A stretch of DNA of 64,000 nucleotides, taken from Megalobrama amblycephala (Eukaryota > Chordata > Actinopteri > Cypriniformes > Xenocyprididae). Under the pieces are notes generated by a model, which was not told the origin of the DNA, made no database searches, and saw only the letters and a list, made by a program, of their open reading frames with translations. Shown one piece after another: positions 14,001-21,868 of this stretch; position 1 is the stretch's first letter; the number at the start of each line of letters is the position of its first letter. The position numbers and the translations under genes are program-made. The stretch spans positions 13,240,258 through 13,304,257 of the forward strand of contig NC_063049.1 in assembly GCF_018812025.1 (NCBI RefSeq). The letters are read 5' to 3'.

Positions 14001-14942
14001 AAAGACAATCTGCAGATTTTGTGAATTCAGAGTTGGCCGATCTCTTAGCAATGAGGCGCATGTTTCTGCATGAGTTTTTTTGTTCAGAACAACCTAAAAA
14101 GTCTGGTAGTGTGTGAACCTTAGCCAATTAGTGCAGAGGTCTTCAACCCTGCTTCTGGGGACCAACTGTCTAGCAGAGTTCAGCTCCAACCCTAATAAAA
14201 CACACCTGAACCAGCTAATCACGATCTTCAGGATCACTTGAAAAATCACAGGCAGGTGTGCTGAAGCAGGTTGGAAATATGCTATGTTCACACCATGTCA
14301 TAATTACTGTAATTTTCGAGATGACCACACGTGACGTTCTACCAAAGACTATAGAAAAAGAAAGATTGTTCACTTCTATTACTTGTGAATGGGAAAAATT
14401 GCAACACGCAATATGGTGGAATATGTCCCGCCGTCTAAGTAAAAGAGCCAATCATTGATTGGTAAAGTCATCGTGTCACTGAATTGGCCGTTAGATATGG
14501 AGGACCAGGGGTGCCACTTAAAAATGAAAAGAAGAATCAATTAATTAATTTAATAATTCAAACATAAAAATGTATATAAATGATTCACTTTTTATATGGG
14601 CAAATTAATAGACATATTTAAAGTTGTTTATTTAATTCTTGTTTTTAAATGTAGTTTAATAAAACAATAAAAACAATACATTTTAAAAATCTTTTTTGAA
14701 TGTATAAATAAATAGACAAATTTGAAATGGGATATTTAATTCATTTTTTAAAACGTAGATCAATAAAACAATAAGTTCATTAGTAAATCATTTTAAATGC
14801 GCATTTAAATCGCTTTTTTTTTAATAGAATTTGGCAAATGCTTTTCTTTCTCTATTTACCAATTGCTTTTCTTTGTCGGTTTGCCAAATGCTTTTCTTTA
14901 TCCATTTGTCAATCGAGTGGTAAAATGCCATTGGAAAAAAAT

Positions 14943-15012
<70 letters not shown>

Positions 15013-18000
15013 CACATACACATACACATACCACCCTTATTTTTCATTCTTAATTAAAAATATTATTATGGTATTGTCCATTTGTGATAATTCCAGGTTG
15101 CTATGGTTGCGCAGGTTGTTTACACATTTAAATCGTGGCCACGAGAAATTATGTCGTTCCCTCAACATATGACTTTACATCGCGTGGCCACGACATAAGG
15201 ATGTCGTTACCTCGACAAAATGATCTCGTGGCCATAACTTATTATCACATTCCCACGAATTAATATCTTGTGGCCACGTCATATTATCACGTTCCCACGA
15301 GTTTATATGTTGTGGCCACGACAAAACTTAATGAACCGAACATGTCCCCTCCCGGTCACCTTACTAACTGTCCAATGACAGTGAGTGTTACAAGTGAGAG
15401 AGGATTGGCTCTTCAAATTAAGGTGAAAGTTGATTGGTTGCTCCCACGTGTGTACTGTCCAATGGCATTTTACCACTCGATTGACAAATGGATAAAGAAA
15501 AGCATTTGGCAAACCGACAAAGAAAAGCAATTAGTAAATAGAGAAAGAAAAGCATTTGCCAAATTCTTTTTAAAAAAGCGATTTAAATGCGCATTTAAAA
15601 TGATTTACTAATGTACTTTTTACTGTTTTATTGATCTACGTTTTAAAAAATGAATTAAATATCCCATTTCAAATTTGTCTATTTATTTATACATTCAAAA
15701 AAGATTTTTAAAATGTATTGTTTTATTAAACTACATTTAAAAACAGGAATTAAATAAACAACTTTAAATATGTCTATTAATTTGCCCATATAAAAAGTGA
15801 TTAATTTATATACATTTTTATGTTTGAATTATTAAATTAATAAATTGATTCTTCTTTTTATTTTTAAGTGGCACTCCTGGTCCTCCATAGTTAGAAGCTC
15901 TGGTACCCATAGAAGCCTGAGACTAGCGCTTAGGACTGCACATGCGCATTGGCTCGTCTAGCCTGAAAAGTAAGCTTTTTTTTAAACACTATTTGAACAT
16001 TTTTGAAACAACATTTATCGCACAGTTTGTCAGATTTTGTTGCTGATTTGAAATATGTTATTTAATTGTGAGTTTACCAAGCAGTTTTTAAGATGTCAGG
16101 ATTCCCCCATTCAAATAGATAGGACTTGGTCTTGGATGCCCGAAATTGCCTGAGGCGTTGCAAATATGGCTGCCAAGTGAACAGACTTTCCTTGAAAGGG
16201 ACTTTGGTTCTACTCAGCACTAATATGTATATATATGTATATTGTTTCAAAGCAGCTTTACAGTGATAAGAGGAAAATAATGTAACAAAATTGGTTACAC
16301 ATCCTAATTTAATGGGAAACCATCTGATTTTAAGGTGAAAACATTAACGAGTCAGTGTTTTATATATGAAGTCTCCCTGTACATTCTTACATTGCAAACA
16401 TCCTGTAAATGATTATTTATTTAAAGCTGGGAATTTTTGCATTTCTATGGCAACAAATTAATCTGCAGCGGTCAGGTACAAATCGGAACAAAAGCTCTCA
16501 AAAAAAGAAAGAAAGAAAGAATGAAAAAAAAAACCCCTCCAGTTTAAAGGTAGTAATTTTGAGTTTGACGAGGACATGAACACTTTTTACAAGTTAAAAT
16601 CTTGTAATTACAGTAATTACGACATGGTGTGAAACGCACCTATAAACTTTGCAGGATAGTGCAGGAGCAGGGTTAGCATATGATGCCCGGTTTTCCCTGT
16701 AACCATTTACAAAGTCACCAAGTGTATGATGCCTAGTGTTTTAAAATCTGTTCAAATTTTATTAGTTGTGTAGTGTGTATTCCAGGCTTAAGATAACATT
16801 TAACTTCATTAGCAACAACAACAAAAGAAGTTTGTCTTCCTTTGCAGTCACAAACAAACATGCTGAAATTGCACCTGATGGTAACAATTAGAGAAACATC
16901 TGGATCACATGAAGATGGAAAATACAACATGTCATGACTTACTCCTCTGCAGTTTGCTCCGTCTTGATTCATTTGGTGGTATCCTGGTGAATCCATCAGC
17001 ACTGTGTGGGCAATGGCATGCATAGGTTCATTTGGTTTCTGACTCTGTCTCCATCTGTGGTATGAACTTATCAGCTGTCTCATGTGCCAGAAATGTCTCA
17101 AAACCAAGGTGGGGCACAAGTCATCTTTTCTTACGTAACGTCAGAATTTTTCACAAACAACTTTGGGGAACTCCCCCTCTATCCCCATCATATCTGAACG
17201 TGACACAGTACTCCCGCCCCAAATAATGCAGCTGTCAAAATCCAATTAAAAACACATCTGTATCATAGCTGATCCCCTGACATCACAAATGACCTCAAAT
17301 GTTCTGCATGATGACATATAAAACAATGATTCATGTGGTATAAATGAAAAGATTAGAATTATGATGATGACGTTAGATAAATCAATAATCAAGTAAATGA
17401 TCACAACACAAACAGAAATACCGAGAAGAGTACTTCAGGTCAGGCAACAGTTCAGTATTGGTCATTACAAATGATTTAACCGTGTTATACACTGATTAAT
17501 AGCTCTTGTTAATGCACAACACATTTGCTGCCATTGAGGTATGATGCGGGTAAGGTTAGGGACAGGTTTGGTGGTATGGGTAGGTTAAGGGTTGGTTAAG
17601 GAGTCAGAAGTGTACAAGGGTCCATTTGATTACTATAAGGCAACACAGTTTGATCTGTTTATATTACATTGTTTTAATAAGGTATTTTCTTGAAAATTTG
17701 ATTTGTTTCCTCCTGTTAATGTACGATTCAAAATACAGTGTGTGTTATGTCTTTAGCAAGCATTTAGCTAGTATTTAGCTAAACTTAATTAACCACCCTT
17801 TGCACAAACATTGTTACAGCAGCTAAAAGTCTAATGGCCATAAAGATTCTACAACCCGAATTCTGGAAATAAAATGAAAACTAAAAGACTTTCAAATCAC
17901 ATGAGCCAATATTTTATTCACAATAGAACATAGATAACATAACAAATGTTTAAACTGAGAAAGTTTACACTTTTATCCACTAAATGAGCTCATTTCAAAT

Positions 18001-21000
18001 TTGATGCCAATCTTCCAATCTGTGAAAGAGCATGTGAAAAGATGTGGAAAACAGTGTTCCTCAACGTCAAATTGCAAAGGCTTTGCAAATCTCATCATCT
18101 ACAGTGCATAACATCATCAAAAGATTCAGAGAAACTGGAGAAATCTCTGTGGGTAAGGGACAAGGCCGAAGAGCTTTATTGGATGCACGTGGTCTTCAGG
18201 CCCTCAGATGGCACTGCATCACTCATCGGCATGATTGTGTCAATGACATTACTAAATGGGCCCAGGAATACTTCCAGAAACCACTGTCGGTAAACGCAAT
18301 CCACCGTGCCATCTGCAGATGCCAACTAAAGCTCTATGCAAAAAGGGAGCCATACAATATGTGAACATGGTCCAGCAGCGCAGTCGTGTCCTGTGGGCCA
18401 AGGCTCAATTAAAATGGACTGTTTCAAAGTGGAAAAGTGTTCTATGCTCAGATGAGTCCAAATTTGACATTCTTGTCGGAAATCACAGACGCCGTGTCCT
18501 ACGGGCTAAAGAGGAGGGAGACCTTCCAGCATTCAGTTCAAAAGCCAGCATCTCTGATGGTATGGGGGTGCATAAGTGCATACGGTATGGGCAGTTTGCA
18601 TGTTTTCGAAGGCACTATGAATGCTGAAAGGTATATAAAGGTTTTAGAGCAACATGCTCCCCTCCAGCTGACGTCTATTTCAGGGAATGCCTTGTTTCCA
18701 CCGCAGGAATTTTACCCAGGAACTACTCGGTGTGTTTCAACCGCAGGAACCAGGGTCTAAATGAAGTTCCGTGTAAAAAATTCCCCCTCTGAAAGTACTT
18801 GCTCGCTAGGTAGTACTTTTTCAAAGTTCTGGAACTTTCGGGGGTGGGACATGCTGAACATGCTGATTGGTTGAGTTCACGCAGCATTTTGATTGGTTGA
18901 CTCCACGCAGCATTTTATTTCAATCATCGTTTTTTTTAAAGTCTGTTGCGGTGCATGCTGTAAGAGTTGTTTCTATTCAAATCATCAATGGAGTGGGGGG
19001 GAGGAATTCCTGGGAAAAAAGTTCCTGGGACAAATTGTTCCAGGTAATTTTGGTGGAAACGTGGCTTATGTTCTATTGTGAATAAAATAGTGGCTCATGT
19101 GATTTGAAAGTCTTTTAGTTTTCATTTTATTCAAATTTTAATGTCCCAACATTTCCGGAATTCGGGGTGTAAATGATTAGTAAATGTTTATGATATTGCA
19201 TATTTACAAATGATGAATAGTTTCAACTTTAGATTGGGTCCTGCAAAAACATGAACAAATTATTAATAATTGATTTGTAGAAATGTGTGAATATGGTGAA
19301 TTCAGGGCATTTGGGACATTTTTTTTTTTGTCATCGATATGGCTGTTTATAAAGGTACTAATGATTAGTAAATGTTAAAGTGCTACTATTATGGATTTTT
19401 GAAAATTACCTTTCATGTAGTGTGTAGCATAGCTCTAAGTGAATGAAAACATCCTGCAAAGTTTTAAAGTTCCCCTATTATGCCTTTTTCAAGGTTCCTA
19501 ATGTTGTGTTGGGAGTCTCCTACAACAGGTGCATGCAAGGTCAAAAAACACTTTCGTTTTCTCATAATATACATAGGCTCACGGAAAGGAGGGGTTTAGA
19601 GAGACAGATTCTCTGAACTGCTTCAAATGAGTCGTTTACAAAAGATTGAAAACTCAGGTGAAATTAAATGTATATTATGAGAAAATGAAAGTGTTTTTTT
19701 TGACCTTGCATGCATATAAATCTGTTGTAGGAGACTCCTAAAACAATATTAGGAACCTTGAAAAAGGCATAATAGGGGCACTTTAATATTTGTTAATATG
19801 TGTAAATAGAAGTCTACAAAACAAACAACGACCAAAAAAGTCACCTTTACAGTCTGTTGTTATGAGTTAATGAATGTTAACATGTATAGTTTGTGAAGTG
19901 CTTAAATTTACTTATTAAGCTATTTTTTTTTACATTTGTAAATGTAAAAAAGGGCATTAGGTAATAGTATATCAACTGAAGTTTATTGACATTTGTTAGC
20001 ATTCAAAAGTACATTAACAAATAAGCATTTAATCATTGCATAATTTCTGTTAAAATCATTTGTAGATTTTTTAAAAATGCATGAATTTACACTTTACTGA
20101 CATTTGAAAGCATTTTAATGTACATTAAATAATGATCTATTAATCATTAGGTAATGTTTAATAAGTTCATTAGTAAATATTAAGCATATTATCTCATATT
20201 TATGTGAATATATAAGCTAATGATCAGTTAAGCATTATATAATGTTTGTTAATGATTTATTAATGAAAGTTGTTACCTAGATTTTTAGACGTTTTACAAT
20301 AAATTATTATTTATTGTAGTTCACTCTCTTCCCAGAATGCCCTGGGGAATGAGTAATTATGGTTGCATTGTTTTTATTTGATGTTTGTTTATTATCTTTT
20401 TGTCTTGTGATATCATGTCAGTTACAGTATTGCTTCTTTACTCAAAATGACCAGGTAAAACACACGAAGAACATAACATTTAACAATGTGTTCAATGTAA
20501 ATGAAGGGAATGAACATTTCTCTAGAACTTAAGAAACTATTTCAGATGTAGCTACTCCATTGCAGTAGTGTTTTATACACGCTATAAACAGGTGTTCAAT
20601 TTTCTAATGATGGCCGACATGACATGACAAAGACATTTATTTACAAACGTGTGTTTTATTATATATACATTGTTGAAATGTACTGTCTACCAGATGGTTG
20701 CTGTAGCCTACAGTAGTTATTGTTTTATAATAAAATGTACAATTTATTTTATTGACTTATTGTATTTTTAGTGTTAGGGCCTATAAACTATTTCTGTTTA
20801 TATAGCTTACTACCGATTTGAATGTATTCGATAATACATTGAAAAATGTTCGTGTGCTAGTATCAGACAAACTTCCCTTTGTGGACAATAAGTATTTCAG
20901 TCTCACCTGCCATGTAAATATTCGTACCTGAATTCTGAAAGTTTCGTTTCTCTCGACTGTTTAGACGGAAACGAAACTGAAACCAATGTGGTTGTTGATA

Positions 21001-21431
21001 ATAAACAGAGTAGAAGCTATGCAAATAAATATACGATTTAATCCCCAGAATACCATCAAACACATCGAAATAACGATACATTTTAAAACGTAAATGTGTT
21101 TTAAAAGTAGGATGTTTATTTTTTTATAGCCTAGATATATTATTATAATTTTATACATTCATATATCCTATATATATAGCCTATATATTAAAATGCATCA
21201 AACGTAAACTTTAAATACATTTCACTTGTCTAACAGGCCTAAACGCTTTAGTTGTACTCACTGTGTTGGCTGATTCTGAGGGTTTTGCGTAACGTTACCA
21301 GGTGAGTTCGTCTCACATTCATTTTCATTCGTTTGCTCGCTGTCCGTCATATTGCTCCTTTGATTTATTGTATTTCCTCTATATCCGCCGCTTCTTGCGT
21401 TATTACGATTTTGATATGTATATTGATTCAT
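1905..21431 (-). CDS. epsti1: epsti1, epithelial-stromal interaction protein 1 (10 coding exons, complete)
   Basis: Coding exons on the minus strand, in transcript order: 21431-21262, 17001-16943, 13803-13720, 13628-13555, 13461-13378, 12459-12386, 11101-11014, 4847-4764, 4334-4261, 2097-1905. All junctions are GT/AG and phases agree throughout (984 nt, 327 aa plus stop; the common human isoform is about 318 aa). Residues matching human EPSTI1 as I know it include RKWKEENRPGPIHL (about 87-100), EIEKMKAIQREK (about 146-157) and VNSAFLDRLEAR near the C-terminus. The N-terminal 56 residues are polar and low-complexity. Residues about 60-290 are highly charged, rich in E/K/R/Q and probably helical or coiled-coil. 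The tail is acidic (DDDD). No signal peptide or membrane segment is seen. The mammalian protein is interferon-inducible and linked to macrophage activation and epithelial-stromal signalling; its biochemical activity is unclear. It lies head to head with dnajc15. Gene identity is firm; exons 2 and 10 have the least certain edges. Confidence 0.93.
2656..3346. repeat. Composite MITE: TTAA outer element with TAGTGATGG core
   Basis: The outer ends are TTAAAGTTCACCCAAAAATG and TTTTTGGGTGAACTAACCC then TTTAA. The inner palindrome at about 2939-3219 starts TAGTGATGGGCGATTTC and ends GAAATCGCCCATCACTA. Short inverted flanks (CAATATC / GATATTG) surround the core. It lies in epsti1 intron 9. Confidence 0.8.
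3347..4260. other. epsti1 intron 9 remainder
   Basis: AT-rich intron sequence. A short inverted repeat (TTTCAAAATGTATTTTGAAA) sits at about 3890-3910. Nothing gene-like seen. Confidence 0.5.
4261..4334 (-). CDS. epsti1: epsti1 coding exon 9
   Basis: A 74-nt exon encoding TDILEEKQKQQEEEDRKRRA and then EADHR plus two bases of the next codon. It matches human SELLELKRQQQEQERAKIHQTEHRR. Acceptor TTTCCAG, donor CG|GTATGG. Confidence 0.93.
4764..4847 (-). CDS. epsti1: epsti1 coding exon 8
   Basis: An 84-nt, phase 0-0 exon encoding GKCHEYRDSRREEENAALLK and then MKEEQRRK. It matches human AYRDSLKAEENRKLQKMKDEQHQK. Acceptor CTTCACAG, donor AAG|GTATAG. Confidence 0.93.
5262..5704. repeat. TTAA-type MITE, foldback
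   Basis: The left side (TTACTCACCTTCATGTCC) mirrors the right side (GACATGAGGGTAAATACTTA), ending TTTTTGGGTGAACTAATGC then TTTAA. The left terminal repeat is eroded. Located in epsti1 intron 7. Confidence 0.7.
5870..6478. repeat. Composite MITE copy with TAGTGATGG core
   Basis: Core palindrome at about 5996-6191 (TAGTGATGGCCGATTTC ... GAAATCGGCCATCACTA). It is flanked by inverted arms containing GAATATTTTTGGTGCGCC and its complement, then the right TTAA end CAAACTAACCCTTTAA. The left outer end is missing. Confidence 0.75.
6670..7140. repeat. Tc1-type MITE with TA duplications
   Basis: Ends are CACTGCCCTCCAAAAGTTTG and CAAACTTTTGGAGGGCAGTG, perfect inverted repeats that extend further with imperfections. 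TA flanks both sides (6668-6669 and 7141-7142), the Tc1/mariner target. No transposase is inside the 471 bp. Confidence 0.85.
7143..8780. other. epsti1 intron 7, unclassified
   Basis: Single-copy-looking sequence with modest open frames on both strands (up to 105 aa). None resembles a known protein and there is no splice context. No repeat family recognised. Confidence 0.45.
8782..9360. repeat. GTTCAAAAGTTTGGGGTCAG-family repeat, split by an insertion
   Basis: 8782-8863 (AATATTAAGCAGCACAACAG, AGAAATGTTTCTTGAG) and 9213-9360 (GATCATGTGACACTGAAGAC, GGAGTAATGATGCTGAAAAT) are consecutive parts of a repeat seen uninterrupted at 45609-46545. The 8864-9212 stretch between them is foreign to that repeat. 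Confidence 0.75.
9361..10357. repeat. TTAA-flanked element, 997 bp (AGGTGCACTATATAA type)
   Basis: Ends TTAAAGGTGCACTATATAAT and AAAATCTTACATATTGCACC then TTTAA are inverted repeats with TTAA at both sides. The internal open frames (73-106 aa) are not recognisable as transposase. Confidence 0.75.
11014..11101 (-). CDS. epsti1: epsti1 coding exon 7
   Basis: An 88-nt exon encoding KKTEEFLQRFERSSSTVSMA and then SSNIIPASSW. It matches human KTAEFLSKLNTES...SSTW, including the exon-final tryptophan. Strong acceptor TTTTCCTCCTGCAG, donor GG|GTAAGA in phase 0. The serine-rich stretch breaks the charged helix. Confidence 0.92.
11138..11220. repeat. Fragment of a TTAA-type MITE
   Basis: GGATGGTTCGTCCAAAAATT ... 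CATCCTCATGTTGTTCC ... CTTTCTTCC resembles the left arm of these palindromic elements. The right arm is absent. Confidence 0.55.
12386..12459 (-). CDS. epsti1: epsti1 coding exon 6
   Basis: A 74-nt exon encoding ANKLKMRTTQEEEQRQERYQ and then HDKQ, matching the human NKLEEKKRLQENLRREAFREHQ segment. Acceptor TTGTAG, donor AA|GTACGT (phase 2). Its charged, glutamine-rich composition continues the predicted helix. Confidence 0.92.
13378..13461 (-). CDS. epsti1: epsti1 coding exon 5
   Basis: An 84-nt, phase 0-0 exon encoding LMKEEMDRKKRQAEEEEIEK and then MKAIQREK. The MKAIQREK octapeptide is identical to human. Acceptor ATCTCCACAG, donor AAG|GTACTG. Confidence 0.95.
13555..13628 (-). CDS. epsti1: epsti1 coding exon 4
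   Basis: A 74-nt exon encoding GGAVSLAEVRQRQQMEARQS and then KLKKK, matching human GGSQSETEVRQKQQLQLMQSK. Acceptor TATTACAG. The donor AAG|GTTTAG is weak but is the only one before an in-frame stop, and it leaves phase 0 as exon 5 requires. The eight-A run at the 3' edge could be a slippage or assembly trouble spot. Confidence 0.9.
13720..13803 (-). CDS. epsti1: epsti1 coding exon 3
   Basis: An 84-nt exon encoding AQKEEEDLRKWKEENRPGP and then IHLPPEQLG. This is the best conserved block against human EPSTI1 (LEKWKEQNRAKPVHL). Acceptor CTCTCGCTGCAG, donor G|GTAATG. Confidence 0.93.
14139..14275. repeat. hAT-like MITE half (CAGAGGTCTTCAACCC)
   Basis: CAGAGGTCTTCAACCCTGCT ... AACACACCTGAACCAGCTAA ... 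GCAGGTGTGCTGAAGCAGGT is a well-known fish MITE text. The second outer arm is missing here. Confidence 0.6.
14496..15889. mobile_element. 1394-bp element with ~0.4 kb inverted repeats and 6-bp target duplication
   Basis: Ends TATGGAGGACCAGG and CCTGGTCCTCCATA, flanked by GTTAGA on both sides (14490-14495, 15890-15895). The arms (14496-about 14935 and about 15455-15889) are near-complete inverted copies, including three tandem variants of GCAAATGCTTTTCTTT. The centre holds (TA)n at 14944-15006 and several GTGGCCACGA-containing units at 15131-15325. There is no transposase. It sits in epsti1 intron 2. Superfamily unknown; the 6-bp duplication is unusual. Confidence 0.85.
14944..15006. repeat. 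(TA)n microsatellite
   Basis: About 31 uninterrupted TA units followed by TACACA units, inside the central part of the 14496-15889 element. Confidence 0.95.
16943..17001 (-). CDS. epsti1: epsti1 coding exon 2
   Basis: A 59-nt exon encoding (H)ADGFTRIPPNESRRSKLQR and the first base of the next codon. It aligns with the human segment YTLIAPNINRRNEIQR. The donor is A|GTAAGT. The acceptor is CACACAG with a weak pyrimidine tract, chosen because it restores phase with exon 1. The longest open frame here (128 aa) is in another frame and is not the gene. Confidence 0.82.
18044..18627 (+). pseudogene. Tc1-like transposase remnant, frameshifted and truncated
   Basis: The first frame, 18044-18364, encodes VPQRQIAKALQISSSTVHNI followed by IKRFRETGEI, a paired-type helix-turn-helix of Tc1 transposases, and ends LYAKREPYNM. 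The story continues in the frame of 18256-18627 with VQQRSRVLWAKAQLKW and CSDESKFDI, where the aspartate of SDESKF corresponds to the second catalytic Asp of DDE. Frame changes and loss of the C-terminal part (interrupted by the insertion at 18694) make it inactive. Confidence 0.85.
18694..19060. repeat. Non-autonomous element nested in the Tc1 copy
   Basis: Starts GTTTCCACCGCAGGAA and ends TTTTGGTGGAAAC, short inverted repeats. The interior has AGTTCCTGGGAC-type text. It interrupts the Tc1 3' region, so it is younger than the Tc1 copy. Confidence 0.65.
19464..19786. repeat. Palindromic TTAA MITE, 323 bp
   Basis: TTAAAGTTCCCCTATTATGC at the left and GCATAATAGGGGCACTTTAA at the right. The halves (GGTCAAAAAACACTTTCGTT against its complement) pair around 19620. 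Confidence 0.8.
19787..20320. repeat. Old AT-rich repeat with TTAATGATTAGTAAATGTT units
   Basis: Variants of ATGATTAGTAAATGTT, also present at 19175-19210 and 19360-19380. Degenerate; borders not defined. Confidence 0.4.
20940..20984. promoter_or_regulatory. Interferon-response (ISRE/IRF-type) cluster in epsti1 intron 1
   Basis: At 20967-20984 the plus strand reads GGAAACGAAACTGAAACC. This is three GAAA cores, with an exact GAAANNGAAA ISRE core at 20973-20982. At 20940-20952 the opposite orientation, AGTTTCGTTTCTC, holds two cores spaced by one base. The inverted pair lies about 280-320 bp inside intron 1 and about 450-490 bp from the epsti1 ATG. IRF/ISGF3 binding is inferred from motif identity. 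A GAS-like TTCCCAGAA also occurs at 20329-20337. Confidence 0.6.
21262..21431 (-). CDS. epsti1: epsti1 coding exon 1 (start codon)
   Basis: ATG at 21431-21429 begins MNQYTYQNRNNARSGGY. The exon ends in phase 2 at a GTGAGT donor (21261-21256 on the minus strand). No other in-frame ATG was found in the roughly 60 nt upstream that I checked. The encoded segment is N/Q/S-rich and looks disordered, as in the mammalian N-terminus. Confidence 0.88.
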
Positions 21432-21763
21432 GCTACTATGTTCTGTTCCGTGCCTGTTGACTATTGCATAAACTATAGCAGCTGATCACTGGCAGTGGCA
21501 GAGCAGACTGGTGGCAGTATTGGCAAGTCTCTGTGTGGGATTCCCCGCTAAACACCACTATATGCGACATAATGCATGAAACCTTTTTTAAAACCATGAT
21601 AAATAAATAAAATGCTTAGGGTTGACATTATGGTTTGGAAGTTTATGACATAAATATCTTTTAGAATTGTTTTTAAACCTCTGTTTTGGAATCGCGAGAC
21701 CTCTTAGCTAAGCAGCATGAAGATTGTCCCTCTGATGTTTCCGTAGTTGTGTTAGTCACCAGC
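21432..21763. promoter_or_regulatory. Shared divergent promoter of epsti1 and dnajc15
   Basis: Only 332 bp separate the two opposed ATG codons, so both 5' UTRs and both core promoters must overlap or abut here unless there are extra upstream non-coding exons. I see no convincing TATA box and no GAAA-type interferon-response repeat inside this interval. The transcription starts cannot be placed from sequence alone. Confidence 0.75.
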
Positions 21764-21868
21764 ATGGCGAGCTCCAGTGGTGTAGCGATGGACGGGGACA
21801 TAATGAGACATGCTGAATATACACCAAAATCTAACGTGCAGAGTGAGACAGATATTGACAAACGCCTT
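21764..21868 (+). CDS. dnajc15: dnajc15 coding exon 1 (start codon)
   Basis: Encodes [20 protein letters not shown] and then [15 protein letters not shown], ending in phase 0 at donor CTT|GTGAGT. The frame stays open upstream to about 21686, but that extension has no ATG (only TTG), so this ATG is the start. Confidence 0.95.

Larger units (their letters stand above)
17852..19169. mobile_element. Decayed Tc1/mariner element with a nested insertion
   Basis: Ends CAACCCGAATTCTGGAAATA and its imperfect complement (ATTTCCGGAATTCGGGGTG). TA lies at 17850-17851 and 19170-19171. About 75 bp of each end form inverted repeats. It contains the broken transposase at 18044-18627 and, in its right half, an unrelated element (18694-19060). 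epsti1 intron 1. Confidence 0.85.

Noticed and set aside
16733..17119. 128-aa minus-strand open frame as a gene
   Set aside because: The conserved epsti1 exon 2 is in a different frame here (16943-17001). The longer frame has no recognisable homology.
20895..20940. Alternative interferon-driven first exon of epsti1 (minus-strand ATGGCAG|GTGAGA)
   Set aside because: It would end in phase 1, while exon 2 needs phase 2, and it lies only a few bases from the ISRE cluster. A non-coding first exon remains possible but unsupported.
21686..21763. N-terminally extended dnajc15 start
   Set aside because: The upstream frame is open but begins with TTG, not ATG. The ATG at 21764 has a strong context and gives the expected protein length.
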